A DNA stretch of 64,000 bases. Origin: Saccharopolyspora elongata (lineage in GTDB: Bacteria; Actinomycetota; Actinomycetes; Mycobacteriales; Pseudonocardiaceae). Positions 8,033 to 17,219 of the stretch are shown one piece after another. The notes under the pieces were generated by a model. It was not told where the DNA came from. It saw only the letters and a program-made list of their open reading frames with translations, and did not search any database. Made by a program: the position numbers and the translations under genes. The stretch lies in the NCBI RefSeq assembly GCF_004348985.1, contig NZ_SMKW01000017.1, positions 1-64,000 on the forward strand, written 5' to 3'. Each line of letters begins with the position of its first letter. Within the stretch, counting starts at the first letter, position 1.

Positions 8033-9382
8033 TCAGGCGGCTCCTCCGGTCTTGCTCGGTGAGGTCTGGATCTCCTCGGCGGGGGCTTTGAAGCGGGACA
8101 GCGTCAGGAACAGCGCCGCCGCCGCGAAGCCGCAGAACGCCAGCAGGTACAGGCCCGCCGTCTGGGAGTGGAAGGAGGTCTCGATCCAGGTCTTCGCGAT
8201 CGGGGCCACGAATCCGCCCAGGTTGCCCAGCGAGTTGATCAGGCCGATGCCGGCCGCCGCAGCCGTGCCGGTCAGGTACGCCGCCGGGAACGTCCAGAAC
8301 ACCGGCTGCACCGAGATGTACCCGGCGGCGGCCACCGACAGGCCCGCGATCGCCAGCACCGGGCTGCTGAAGTACGCCGACGCCGCGATGCCGACGGATC
8401 CGGTGGCGACGCAGGCCGCGGCGACGAACCGCTTCTTGGGCTGGGCGAGCCGGTCCGCGCCGGTGGACACCGCGATGTTCACCAGCAGCGCCACGGTCCA
8501 CGGGATCGCCGTCACCAGACCGACCAGCAGGCCGACCTTGCTGCCCACGGCGGCGGCCACCTGCGTCGGCAGGTAGAACGTCATGCCGTAGACGCTGCAC
8601 TGGATCAGGAAGTAGATCAGGCAGAAGAACAGCACCCGCCGGTCCACCAGGGTCGACCACATCCGGTGCGGGCCGTGCGCCTTCTTGGCCTCGGCCTCGC
8701 GGTCGACCGCGGTCTGCAGGGCGGTGCGCTGGTAGGGCGAGAGCCACTTGGCGTCGGCCGGCTTGTTGTCCAGGTAGAAGTACGCCCACACGCCGACCAC
8801 GCACGCGATCAGGCCTTCGACCGCGAACATCCACTGCCAGCCCAGGATTCCCGCCGCGCCGTCGAGTTCCAGCAGCAGCCCGGAGAGCGGGCCGCCGAGC
8901 ACCGAGGCGAGCGGGATGCCGAAGTAGAACAGCGCGTTGCAGCGCGCCCGGTACGCATGTGGCACCCAGTAGGTGATGTACAGGATGACGCCGGGGAAGA
9001 AGCCCGCTTCGGCGACGCCCAGCAGGAAGCGCAGCAGGTAGAACAGGAACTCGCTGTTCACCAGGGCCATCGCGGCCGAGATCAGGCCCCAGGTCACCAT
9101 GATCCGGCACATCCACCAGCGCGCGCCGACCCGCGTCATGATGAGGTTGCTCGGCACCTCGAACAGCGCGTACCCGATGAAGAACAGCCCGGCCCCGAGC
9201 GCGTAGGCCGCCTCCGAGATCCCCGCGTGCGCCTGGAATTCCTGCTTGGCGAACCCGATGTTGACGCGATCCAGGAACGCGATCACGTACATGAAGAACA
9301 GGAACGGCAGCAGCCGCACCATGACCCGCCGGATCGCGGTCGTGAGCGCCTCGTCGGGCGCTCGCTCGCCGGTGTGCACCAT
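8033..9382 (-). CDS. MFS permease, anion:cation symporter (sugar-acid type)
   Basis: A 449-residue major facilitator with about 12 membrane segments. The N-terminal LDRVNIGFAKQEF and following ALGAGLFFIGYALFEVPSN are hallmarks of the ACS family, which imports organic anions such as tartrate, galactonate or phthalate. The start at 9382 is chosen because the open frame further upstream adds a non-family N-terminus. GGGGAGG sits 1 nt before this ATG, so the next codon GTG (9379) may be the true start. It is divergent from a sugar-acid dehydratase gene, suggesting uptake of that enzyme's substrate. The exact substrate is not readable. Confidence 0.85.
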   Translation of the reverse strand: MVHTGERAPDEALTTAIRRVMVRLLPFLFFMYVIAFLDRVNIGFAKQEFQAHAGISEAAYALGAGLFFIGYALFEVPSNLIMTRVGARWWMCRIMVTWGLISAAMALVNSEFLFYLLRFLLGVAEAGFFPGVILYITYWVPHAYRARCNALFYFGIPLASVLGGPLSGLLLELDGAAGILGWQWMFAVEGLIACVVGVWAYFYLDNKPADAKWLSPYQRTALQTAVDREAEAKKAHGPHRMWSTLVDRRVLFFCLIYFLIQCSVYGMTFYLPTQVAAAVGSKVGLLVGLVTAIPWTVALLVNIAVSTGADRLAQPKKRFVAAACVATGSVGIAASAYFSSPVLAIAGLSVAAAGYISVQPVFWTFPAAYLTGTAAAAGIGLINSLGNLGGFVAPIAKTWIETSFHSQTAGLYLLAFCGFAAAALFLTLSRFKAPAEEIQTSPSKTGGAA

Positions 9383-9405
9383 GCCTCCCCGCTGAGGTGG
9401 TGAGC

Positions 9406-9421
9406 GTTCGAAATATCGAAC
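9406..9421. promoter_or_regulatory. Inverted repeat upstream of the MFS gene
   Basis: GTTCGA-AATA-TCGAAC is a 6-bp-arm inverted repeat about 25 bp upstream of the permease start in the divergent promoter region. It has the size of an operator for a dimeric repressor. No matching regulator gene is adjacent. Confidence 0.45.
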
Positions 9422-9563
9422 TTCGTTCGTGATTTGGGTCACGAGCGTAGGGCTGCTGGTCGGGGCCGTCAATGGCGCGTCCGGTATCGCAACCATTGTT
9501 CGAGATTGCGGATGGTCGGGGCCGGGCTATTGCGCCCGGCCGAGCGAGCTGGTTACGTCGCAG

Positions 9564-9580
9564 TGGTCAGACCATGGTCT
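9564..9580. promoter_or_regulatory. GntR/FadR-like operator before the dehydratase gene
   Basis: TGGTCAGACCA (9564-9574) fits the TNGTNNNACNA pattern of FadR-subfamily GntR regulators. It overlaps a perfect 12-bp palindrome AGACCATGGTCT (9569-9580). The site lies 15 bp before the ATG at 9596. The match is by eye, and no GntR gene is in the window. Confidence 0.5.
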
Positions 9581-9595
9581 CGACGAGGAGGACGC

Positions 9596-11314
9596 ATGAG
9601 CACGCCACGGCGCAGTGCGAGTTGGTTCGGGGCCCACGGCCGGGCCGGGATGACCGCCCGATCCTGGGTCAAGAACCAGGGCTACAGCGACGAGGTGTTC
9701 GACGGCCGCCCGGTGATCGGCATCGGCACCACCTGGTCCGAGCTGGCGCCGTGCAACGCCCACCAGCAGCGGATCGCCGAGGCGGTCAAGCGCGGGGTGT
9801 GGCAGGCGGGCGGTTTCCCGCTGGAGTTCCCGAACATGGCGCTGGGCGAGACACTCATGCGCCCGACCACCATGCTCTACCGCAACCTCCTCGCGATGCA
9901 GGCCGAGGAGACCATCCGCGCCAACCCGCTGGACGCCGTCGTGCTGCTGTCCGGGTGCGACAAGACGACACCCGGCCTGCTGATGGCGGCGGCCAGCGTC
10001 GACCTGCCCACCGCGATGCTCACCGGCGGGCCGATGCTCAACGGCAAGTACAGGGGCACCGACATCGGCTCCGGCACGGCTGTCTGGCAGGCCGAGGCCG
10101 ACCTCGTGGCGGGCAAGATCACGCAGGACGAGTGCTACTTCATCGAGGGCTGCATGTCCCGCTCCAACGGGCACTGCATGACGATGGGCACCGCGTCCAC
10201 GATGGCCTGCATCGTCGAGGCGCTCGGCATGCAGCTGCCGTACGCGGCGTCCTGGCCGGCCGTCGACGCGCGCCGCTACGCCGCCGCCCAGCAAACCGGG
10301 CAGCGCATCGTCGAGATGGTCGAGGAAGACCTCAAGCCCTCCGACGTGCTCACCCGCGACGCGTTCCGCAACGCGATCCGGGCCAACGCCGCGATCGGCG
10401 GTTCCACCAACGCCGTCGTGCACCTGATCGCCATCGCCAAGCGCGTCGGCGTCGAGCTGACCGTCGACGACTTCGACACCGACACCCGCGACGTGCCGAC
10501 GCTGGTGAACCTGCAGCCCAGTGGCAAGTTCCTGATGGAGGACTTCTGCTATGCGGGCGGGCTGCCCGCGGTGCTGAAGGAACTCGGCGACCTGGTCGAG
10601 CGCTCGGCGGTGACGGTCACCGGCCGCTCGATGGGCGAGAACATCGCCGGCGCGGAAGTGCACAACCGAGAGGTGATCACCGCGTTCGACGAGCCGTTCC
10701 AGGCCGTCGGCACCGGAACAGCGGTGCTGCGCGGTTCGCTGGCGCCGGACGGTGCGGTGATCAAGCAGTCCGCGGCGTCGCCCCGGCTGCTGCAGCACCG
10801 CGGCCCGGCAATGGTCTTCGAGGACGTCGACGACTACTACGCGGTGTGCAAGGACGACGATCTCGACGTCGACGAGAACACGGTGCTGATCGTCCGCAAC
10901 GCGGGACCGAAGGGCTATCCGGGCATGCCGGAGGTGGCCAACGTCCCGGTGCCGAAGAAGGTGCAGGACCGCGGATTCGACGACATCGTGCGGATTTCCG
11001 ACGGCCGGATGAGCGGCACGGCCTACGGCACGGTGATCCTGCACGTCACGCCGGAGGCTGCCGCGGGCGGCCCGCTGGCATTCGTGCGCACCGGCGACAT
11101 CGTCAGCATCGACGTGCCGAACCGCCGCCTCGACCTGGAGGTGCCGGCGGAGGAGCTGAACCGCCGCCGGGCGGAGTGGAAGGATCCCGACAACCCGTAC
11201 CCGCGCGGCTACCAGCGGCTGTACTACGACCACGTGCTGCAGGCGTCCGACGGCGCGGATCTGGACTTCCTGGTCGGCAAGTCCGGCAGCTACGTGCCCC
11301 GCGACGGCCATTGA
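9596..11314 (+). CDS. IlvD/Edd family dehydratase, likely sugar-acid (aldonate) dehydratase
   Basis: A 572-residue iron-sulfur dehydratase of the IlvD/Edd family, which removes water from dihydroxy acids. Candidate cluster ligands are C53 (in APCN), C121 (in GCDKTTPG) and C186 or C194 (in EGCMSRSNGHC). AIGGSTNAVVHL and the C-terminal SDGRMSGTAYGT block are conserved. Wording around PTTMLYRNLLAMQAEE is closer to arabinonate/xylonate dehydratases than to biosynthetic IlvD, and the divergent MFS symporter supports a catabolic role. IlvD (branched-chain amino acids) is the alternative. The ATG at 9596 follows GAGGAGGA. Confidence 0.85.
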   Translation: MSTPRRSASWFGAHGRAGMTARSWVKNQGYSDEVFDGRPVIGIGTTWSELAPCNAHQQRIAEAVKRGVWQAGGFPLEFPNMALGETLMRPTTMLYRNLLAMQAEETIRANPLDAVVLLSGCDKTTPGLLMAAASVDLPTAMLTGGPMLNGKYRGTDIGSGTAVWQAEADLVAGKITQDECYFIEGCMSRSNGHCMTMGTASTMACIVEALGMQLPYAASWPAVDARRYAAAQQTGQRIVEMVEEDLKPSDVLTRDAFRNAIRANAAIGGSTNAVVHLIAIAKRVGVELTVDDFDTDTRDVPTLVNLQPSGKFLMEDFCYAGGLPAVLKELGDLVERSAVTVTGRSMGENIAGAEVHNREVITAFDEPFQAVGTGTAVLRGSLAPDGAVIKQSAASPRLLQHRGPAMVFEDVDDYYAVCKDDDLDVDENTVLIVRNAGPKGYPGMPEVANVPVPKKVQDRGFDDIVRISDGRMSGTAYGTVILHVTPEAAAGGPLAFVRTGDIVSIDVPNRRLDLEVPAEELNRRRAEWKDPDNPYPRGYQRLYYDHVLQASDGADLDFLVGKSGSYVPRDGH

Positions 11315-11317
11315 CGG

Positions 11318-11359
11318 CGGTCGCGGGTCTTCCGGGGCGTCCTGGAAGACCCGCGACCG
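11318..11359. terminator. Strong bidirectional hairpin after the dehydratase
   Basis: A perfect 16-bp stem (11318-11333 paired with 11344-11359) with a 10-nt loop starts 3 nt after the dehydratase stop and ends 20 nt before the stop of the opposite-strand gene. It probably terminates both convergent transcripts. Confidence 0.75.
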
Positions 11360-11379
11360 GCCAGGAATGTCCACTGTGG

Positions 11380-11866
11380 TCAGCCGCGCGGCACCTGCGG
11401 GTCGCTCCAGCCCAGGTAGTTCTTGAAGTAGGAGACGCTGTCGGCATGGCCGATCTTGCCGCCGATGCTGCTCGCGTAGATGCCGCCGTTGCCGTCGGCG
11501 ATGCCGACGTGCCCGTACTGGCTGATGTTCCAGTACACGAACGCGCCCTTGGGCGGGGTGGAGCCGTCGGTGTGCGCCTTGCCCACGCGCACCGCGCCCT
11601 GCCAGTGCGCGATCGCGGACGGCCAGACGCCCGTCGTGCCCCAGGCGTTCTCCACGGCCTTCTCGCAGAGGCCCCTGGTAGGAGGTGTCGCCCTGGTGCT
11701 TCTGGAACCACTCGACGGCGCCCTGTGCGGTGCCGTCGCCGGGACTCATCTGTATGGCCCGCGATGCGGGTTCGGCGATCACGCTCGGCGCGGCGAGCGG
11801 AGCGAGCACGAGTGCTGCGGCAACACCGCAGGCGCTGGTTAATCGAACGAGGCGGTTCTTGTTCAC
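11380..11866 (-). pseudogene. Secreted CHAP-like (NlpC/P60-type) protein, frameshifted
   Basis: The N-terminal part (GTG at 11866 after GGGAGGA) encodes a Sec signal peptide, LVRLTSACGVAAALVLAPLA, and a mature region with VEWFQKHQGDTSYQG. The rest, from CEKAVENAWGTTGVWPS through YGHVGIADGNGGIYASS to the stop, lies in another frame. Joining them needs loss of one base in a run of four C at 11672-11675, which would restore a 161-residue protein. The fold resembles small secreted actinobacterial CHAP-like proteins that may act on peptidoglycan; the assignment is tentative. The lesion is in a homopolymer, so a sequencing error is as likely as a real mutation. Confidence 0.7.
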
Positions 11867-11994
11867 GAAGTCCTCCCGGAGCGCAAAAATCTCCAACGAA
11901 CGGGAAGGACGCTAGCGATCTCCGCAGCCGAACACCATCAAGAACACCTGAACAGCCGATGACAGTCGCCCCCGCAGCAGTGACGGACCACGCG

Positions 11995-12735
11995 CTACTC
12001 CCCGGCGCGGATGACTCGCTTCGGCTCCCCGGAGGAGCACTCGATCCGGATGCGCGGGTCGAAGTGCTGGGCGAGGACGCGACCCGTTTTCCGTGCCTTG
12101 GCGAGCGTTCGGGGAAGCGAGTGCAGCAGCTCGATCGCTACCGGCCGATTCTCCGTCCACAGTTGTTCGAAGTGCGCGAGCACGCCTCGTGAGGCGGCGA
12201 TGTCGCCGATCTGGTCGAGCAGGTGGGGACTCGGCAGGCCCAGGTTCCGCACCAGCGAGGACGATCGGCTCGTGCCGCTCACACCGATCGCACGAATCGG
12301 ATGTTCGTGCCGCTCATTTCGCCACCGCTTCAGCGCGGATTCGGGCAAGTCGACGTGAATGGCGGTCGCAGTGGGTTCGATATTGGAGTTGAACGGCTCG
12401 ACTTGCACTGCCGGCCGGCGGAGGCTCTCAAGCGTGAAGCTGTCAAAGTTGGACCTGTTCAGTCCGTCCCAGTTCAACAGGTATCGCTCGAATGGAATAT
12501 CGTCGTCGACGGTCTCCCCGCCGATCTCGGTGCCGTCTTCCTCGACTTCCTCCATGTCGGCTTCGTAATCGAACCTGATGACCAGTGGATGTCCGGTGTG
12601 ATCTGCGAGAAACTTCCAGGGCGATTCGTTCAGCAATGTCTGTGTGGGATTGCGCGGGTTGTTCCTCGGGCCCAGGTGATAGTAATTGACGCTTTCATCT
12701 TCTTTGAGGACGGGTTTCCCAAGTGTGAGGTGCAT
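11995..12735 (-). CDS. Hypothetical protein, 246 residues
   Basis: I do not recognise this protein. It is soluble, without signal peptide or membrane segment, and has an acidic stretch at about 57-75 (EADMEEVEEDGTEIGGE). The C-terminal half is Arg/Leu rich. Its codons are less GC-biased in third position than those of the flanking dcw genes, which hints at recent acquisition. No clear ribosome site precedes the ATG at 12735, so the start is uncertain. It stands alone between the frameshifted secreted-protein gene and murE. Confidence 0.6.
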   Translation of the reverse strand: MHLTLGKPVLKEDESVNYYHLGPRNNPRNPTQTLLNESPWKFLADHTGHPLVIRFDYEADMEEVEEDGTEIGGETVDDDIPFERYLLNWDGLNRSNFDSFTLESLRRPAVQVEPFNSNIEPTATAIHVDLPESALKRWRNERHEHPIRAIGVSGTSRSSSLVRNLGLPSPHLLDQIGDIAASRGVLAHFEQLWTENRPVAIELLHSLPRTLAKARKTGRVLAQHFDPRIRIECSSGEPKRVIRAGE

Positions 12736-12984
12736 CTTGCAAGGTGCGCAAACAAGATACCCCGAGGTCGCTCATGGGTTCCTCGTTCAATCTTTCCGCT
12801 GGCTAGGTTTGCAACCTCGTCCCCTTGGCCCCGAAAATTCGAGTCAGGGGAGTTCTACGGCACCTCCGGGGCGCGGCGGCGCGGGCGAATCGGGACTGGG
12901 CCGGACGGCTCAGCCTGTGCCCGGCCGAACAGGTGACCGACCATGGGGATGCCTCCTCGGGTGGTACCGGTAGCCTGTCGCGAC
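12736..12984. other. Non-coding gap before murE
   Basis: No convincing gene is seen in this 249-bp stretch. The left 110 bp is noticeably less GC-rich than the surroundings. The right end carries a TAGCCT hexamer (12971-12976) 8 nt before the GTG at 12985, which could be the -10 of a near-leaderless murE transcript. Confidence 0.5.
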
Positions 12985-14592
12985 GTGCCTTCCGCGGTCG
13001 CGACAGCTCCGCCTCGCCCGTCTCACGTCGAGCCGGTGGAGATCGAGAAGCTCGCCGATTTCATCGGCGCGCGTGTACTTCGCGTCCCTGGTCACAGCGC
13101 TGCCGCAGCGCCGGTGACCGGGGCGACCCTGCGTGCTCAGCACGTTCGTCCCGGCGATCTGTTCGCCGCGCTGCCGGGCACTCGCGTGCACGGCGCCGAC
13201 TTCGCCGAGCAAGCGCTGGATTCCGGCGCCGTTGCCGTGCTCACCGACCAGGCCGGGATCGAGCGGGTCACCCTCGCCGAGCATCCCGCCGTCCGCGAGG
13301 GCAAGGTCGCGCTGCTCGTGCACGACGATCCGCGCGGCGTGCTCGGCGCGGCCTCGGCGCTGATCTACGGCGATCCGTCGCAGAAGCTGAAGGTGCTCGG
13401 CGTGACCGGCACCTCCGGCAAGACCACCACGACCTACCTGCTGGAGTCCGCGCTGCAGGCCGCCGGGTTCGGCACCGGGCTGGTCGGCACCGTCGAGACC
13501 CGCATCGCGGGCGACCGGCTGGACAGCGCGTTCACCACCCCCGAGGCGCCGGACCTGCAGGCGCTGCTGGCCGTGATGGTCGAGCACCGGGTGACCTACG
13601 TGCCGATGGAGGTCTCCAGCCACGCGCTGGCCATGGGCCGCGTCTCCGGCACCCGGTTCGCCGTCGGCGCCTTCACCAACCTCTCCCAGGACCACCTGGA
13701 CTTCCACCGCGACCTCGAGGACTACTTCCAGGCCAAGGCGCTGCTGTTCGACGGCCGCGCCGAGCACGAGGTCGTCTGCATCGACACCGACTGGGGCAAG
13801 CGGCTGGTCAAGCCGGACACCATCACGGTGTCCACCGCCACGGACGCATCCTGGTCCGCCACCGACGTGCAGGCGTTCCCCACCGGGGAGCAGACCTTCA
13901 CCGCGCACGGCCCCGACGGCCTGGAGCTGCACATCCGGCTGCGGCTGCCCGGCCCGTTCAACGTCGCCAACGCGCTGCTCGCGATCGGCGTCCTGCACGC
14001 CGCCGGCGTGCCCATCTGGGCCATCGAGCGCGGCCTCGCGGAGGTCGACGTGCCCGGCCGCATGGAGCGTGTCGCGCTCGGGCAGGACTTCACCGCTGTG
14101 GTGGACTACTCGCACAAGCCCGGCGCGGTCGCCGCGGTGCTCGACGCGGCCCGCGCGCAGGTCGACGGCAAGGTGATCGTCGTGCTCGGCTGCGGAGGCG
14201 ACCGGGACGTCGCGAAGCGGCCGTTGATGGGCGAGGCGGCCGCCCGCCGGTCCGAGCTGCTGATCGTCACCGACGACAACCCGCGCAGCGAGGACCCGGC
14301 GGACATCCGGGCGGCCATGCTGGCCGGTGCGCAGGAGGTGCCCGCCGACCAGCGCGGGGACGTGATCGAGATCGGCGACCGGCGCGCGGCCATCGCCGCG
14401 GCGGTCGAGCGAGCCGAACCGGGCGACATCGTCGTCGTCGCGGGCAAGGGCCACGAGACAGGGCAGGAGGTGGCAGGCGTCGTGCACCCCTTCTCCGACC
14501 GGGAGGAACTCGCCGCAGCCCTGCGCCATAGGCTCGGGGCCCCAAGGGAAACCGATGTTCGTCGGGGGCAGGGCGACGAGGAGGCAAGTTGA
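12985..14592 (+). CDS. murE: UDP-MurNAc-L-Ala-D-Glu:meso-diaminopimelate ligase MurE
   Basis: This Mur ligase adds the third stem-peptide residue using ATP in the cytoplasm. The ATP loop is GVTGTSGKTTTT. The DNPR motif (in TDDNPRSEDP) marks meso-diaminopimelate rather than lysine as substrate, and HLDFH plus the C-terminal GKGHE block are present. The GTG at 12985 gives 535 residues, the usual actinobacterial length; an ATG at 12943 adds 14 residues and lacks a good ribosome site. The gene restarts the dcw order after block 1, so it needs its own promoter. The murF start overlaps its stop. Confidence 0.92.
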   Translation: MPSAVATAPPRPSHVEPVEIEKLADFIGARVLRVPGHSAAAAPVTGATLRAQHVRPGDLFAALPGTRVHGADFAEQALDSGAVAVLTDQAGIERVTLAEHPAVREGKVALLVHDDPRGVLGAASALIYGDPSQKLKVLGVTGTSGKTTTTYLLESALQAAGFGTGLVGTVETRIAGDRLDSAFTTPEAPDLQALLAVMVEHRVTYVPMEVSSHALAMGRVSGTRFAVGAFTNLSQDHLDFHRDLEDYFQAKALLFDGRAEHEVVCIDTDWGKRLVKPDTITVSTATDASWSATDVQAFPTGEQTFTAHGPDGLELHIRLRLPGPFNVANALLAIGVLHAAGVPIWAIERGLAEVDVPGRMERVALGQDFTAVVDYSHKPGAVAAVLDAARAQVDGKVIVVLGCGGDRDVAKRPLMGEAAARRSELLIVTDDNPRSEDPADIRAAMLAGAQEVPADQRGDVIEIGDRRAAIAAAVERAEPGDIVVVAGKGHETGQEVAGVVHPFSDREELAAALRHRLGAPRETDVRRGQGDEEAS

Positions 14593-16055
14593 TCCGGCTC
14601 AGCCTCGCTGACATCGCGGAAGCGGTGGACGGCAGGCTTCATCGTGCGGAAGGCCCGGAGATCGTCAGCGCGGGTGTCGAGTTCGACTCCCGCAAGATCG
14701 AACCCGGCGGGCTGTTCGTGGCCGTGCCCGGGGAACGGGTCGACGGGCACGACTTCGCCGCGCAGGCGATCGCGGACGGTGCGGCGGGCGTGCTCGCCGC
14801 GCGGGAGGTCGACGCCCCGGCAGTGATCGTGCCGCCGGTGGACGACAGGCTCGGCGCGCTGGCGCTGGCCGGCGACGTGGACGCTTCCGGTGCCGCGGTG
14901 CTGGCCGGGCTGGCGAAGCTGGCCCGCCACGTGGTCGACCGGCTGCCGCAGCTCACCGTGGTGGGCGTGACCGGCTCGTCGGGCAAGACGTCCACCAAGG
15001 ACCTGATCGCGCAGCTGCTGGAGCCGATGGGCTCGACGGTCGCGCCGCCCGGCTCGTTCAACAACGAGCTCGGCCACCCATGGACCGTGCTGCGCGCCGA
15101 CGAGAGCACCCGGCACCTGGTGCTGGAGCTGTCCGCGCGCGGCGTCGGGCACATCGCGCACCTCTGCGAGGTGGCGCCGCCGCGCATCGGCGCGGTGCTC
15201 AACGTCGGCCACGCGCACCTCGGCGAGTTCGGCTCGCAGGAGGCGGTGGCGCAGGCCAAGGGCGAACTGGTCGAGGCGCTGCCCGCGGACGGCGTGGCGG
15301 TGCTCAACGCCGACGATCCGCTGGTCGCGGCGATGGCCGAGCGCACGAAGGCCCGCGTCGTGTTCGTCGGCGAGCACCCCGACGCGCACGTGCGCGCAGT
15401 GGACGTCGACGTCGACGAGCTGGCGCGACCGACTTTCACGCTGGTCACCGCGCAGGGCGAGGCCCGGGTGACGCTGCCGCTGTTCGGCGAGCACCACGTG
15501 GGCAACGCGCTGACCGCGGCCGCCGTGGCGCTGGAGCTCGGCGCGACGGTCGAGCAGGTGGCCGAGCGGCTCGGCTCGGTGCGCCGGGTGTCCGCGCGGC
15601 GCATGGAGGTCAGCGAGGCGCCGGGTGGCATCACGGTCGTCAACGACGCCTACAACGCCAACCCGGAGTCGGTCCGGGCGGCGCTGAAGACGCTGGCCGC
15701 GATGACCCGCGGGCGTCCGGGCCGGGCGTGGGCGGTGCTGGGACCGATGGCCGAACTCGGCGAGTCGGATGCCGAAGCGCACGACGAGATCGGGCGGCTG
15801 GCCGTCCGGCTGAACATCGACCGGCTGGTGGTGGTCGGCGAGCAGGCCCAGGTGATGCACCAGGCGGCATCGCTGGAGGGGTCGTGGGGAGAGGAGTCGG
15901 TTCTGGTGCCGGACGTCGATGCGGCCGTCGCGCTGCTGCGCGCCGAGCTGCGTTCCGGTGATGTGGTGCTGACCAAGGCATCGAATTCCGCCGGGCTGTG
16001 GCGGGTCGCCGAGGCCCTGCTGGCCGAAGGGGATGCGGGGAGGCAGCAGCCGTGA
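14589..16055 (+). CDS. murF: UDP-MurNAc-tripeptide:D-Ala-D-Ala ligase MurF
   Basis: MurF adds the D-Ala-D-Ala dipeptide to complete the UDP-MurNAc-pentapeptide. The product has 488 residues. The ATP loop [13 protein letters not shown] is at about residues 126-138, and the central [12 protein letters not shown] and [12 protein letters not shown] blocks are typical of MurF. It starts with TTG (14589), overlapping the murE stop as TTGA, with GAGGAGG 6 nt upstream, which implies translational coupling. Confidence 0.94.
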   Translation: MIRLSLADIAEAVDGRLHRAEGPEIVSAGVEFDSRKIEPGGLFVAVPGERVDGHDFAAQAIADGAAGVLAAREVDAPAVIVPPVDDRLGALALAGDVDASGAAVLAGLAKLARHVVDRLPQLTVVGVTGSSGKTSTKDLIAQLLEPMGSTVAPPGSFNNELGHPWTVLRADESTRHLVLELSARGVGHIAHLCEVAPPRIGAVLNVGHAHLGEFGSQEAVAQAKGELVEALPADGVAVLNADDPLVAAMAERTKARVVFVGEHPDAHVRAVDVDVDELARPTFTLVTAQGEARVTLPLFGEHHVGNALTAAAVALELGATVEQVAERLGSVRRVSARRMEVSEAPGGITVVNDAYNANPESVRAALKTLAAMTRGRPGRAWAVLGPMAELGESDAEAHDEIGRLAVRLNIDRLVVVGEQAQVMHQAASLEGSWGEESVLVPDVDAAVALLRAELRSGDVVLTKASNSAGLWRVAEALLAEGDAGRQQP

Positions 16056-17131
16056 AGCCGATCCTCGTGGCGGCCGCCGTGTCGCTCGTCGTTTCGATCC
16101 TGTTCACGCCCTACCTGATCCGGGTGTTCTCCAAGCAGGGCTTCGGCCAGGAGATCCGGGAAGAGGTGCAGAGCCAGCACGCCGCCAAGCGCGGCACCCC
16201 GACCATGGGTGGCGTGGCGATCCTGGTGGCCATGTGGGTCGGCTACCTGGTGAGCCACCTGATGGGCGGCGACCCGATGACCGCGTCCGGGCTGCTGGTG
16301 CTGGGCCTGACCACGGCGCTGGGCATCGTCGGGTTCCTGGACGACTTCATCAAGATCCGCAAGCAGCGCAACCTCGGGTTGAACAAGACCGCGAAGCTGG
16401 TCGGCCAGCTGATCGCCTCGGTGCTGTTCGCGATCCTGGCGATCCGGTTCGCCAACCAGAACGGCGTCACCCCGGCGTCGGTGGAACTGTCGTTCCTGCG
16501 CGACATCACGGTGATCTCGTTCGGCGCGATCGGGTTCGTGATCTTCGCCTACGTCGCGATCAGCGGCTGGTCGAACGCCGTCAACTTCACCGACGGCATG
16601 GACGGCCTGGCCGGCGGCACCGCGGCGATGGTGCTGGCCACCTACGTGCTGATCTCGTTCTGGCAGCTGCGCAACGACTGCTTCGCGCCGTCGGGTCCGA
16701 TGCCGGGCTGCTACACGGTGCGGGACCCGCTGGACATCGCGGTGGTCGCCGCGGCGGCGATGGCGGCCTGCGTCGGGTTCCTGTGGTGGAACGCCGCGCC
16801 CGCGAAGATCTTCATGGGCGACACCGGTTCGCTGGCGCTGGGCGGCCTGCTGGCCGGGCTGTCCATGGTCACCCGCACCGAGCTGCTGATGATCGTCATC
16901 GGCGGCGTGTTCGTGGTCGAGGCGCTGTCGGTGGTGCTGCAGATCGTGGTGTTCCGCAGCACCCGGCGACGGCTGTTCCGGATGGCGCCGTTCCACCACC
17001 ACTTCGAGCTCGCCGGGTGGGCGGAAACCACGGTGATCATCCGGTTCTGGGTGCTGGCCGGGATCAGCTGCATGTTCGGCGTCGGCCTGTTCTACGCGGA
17101 CTGGCTCGAGAAGGCCATGATCCTCAAGTGA
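16052..17131 (+). CDS. mraY: Phospho-N-acetylmuramoyl-pentapeptide transferase MraY
   Basis: MraY transfers phospho-MurNAc-pentapeptide to undecaprenyl phosphate, making lipid I at the inner face of the membrane. The 359-residue protein has about ten membrane segments. Family motifs are [43 protein letters not shown] and APFHHHFE. The GTG at 16052 overlaps the murF stop (GTGA). A 46-bp palindrome follows 10 bp after the stop. Confidence 0.95.
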   Translation: MKPILVAAAVSLVVSILFTPYLIRVFSKQGFGQEIREEVQSQHAAKRGTPTMGGVAILVAMWVGYLVSHLMGGDPMTASGLLVLGLTTALGIVGFLDDFIKIRKQRNLGLNKTAKLVGQLIASVLFAILAIRFANQNGVTPASVELSFLRDITVISFGAIGFVIFAYVAISGWSNAVNFTDGMDGLAGGTAAMVLATYVLISFWQLRNDCFAPSGPMPGCYTVRDPLDIAVVAAAAMAACVGFLWWNAAPAKIFMGDTGSLALGGLLAGLSMVTRTELLMIVIGGVFVVEALSVVLQIVVFRSTRRRLFRMAPFHHHFELAGWAETTVIIRFWVLAGISCMFGVGLFYADWLEKAMILK

Positions 17132-17141
17132 CGGTGCGGGT

Positions 17142-17187
17142 GTCGTGAGTGCGCAACCGGGCTCGAGCCCGGTTGCGCACTCACGAC
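17142..17187. repeat. 46-bp perfect palindrome between mraY and murD
   Basis: Two perfect 23-bp arms meet at a central CTCGAG with no loop. The arms contain GTGAGTGCGCAAC and its complement. The element fills most of the 88-bp gap between two co-directional, normally tightly coupled genes. It may act as a partial terminator or RNA stability element, or be a small dispersed repeat. Confidence 0.8.
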
Positions 17188-17219
17188 CACGCTGCGAGAC
17201 GCGTTAGGGAGGCGAACCG

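Noticed and set aside
9596..11314. Calling the dehydratase biosynthetic IlvD
   Set aside because: Wording and the divergent ACS-family permease fit aldonate dehydratases better; IlvD is kept only as an alternative.
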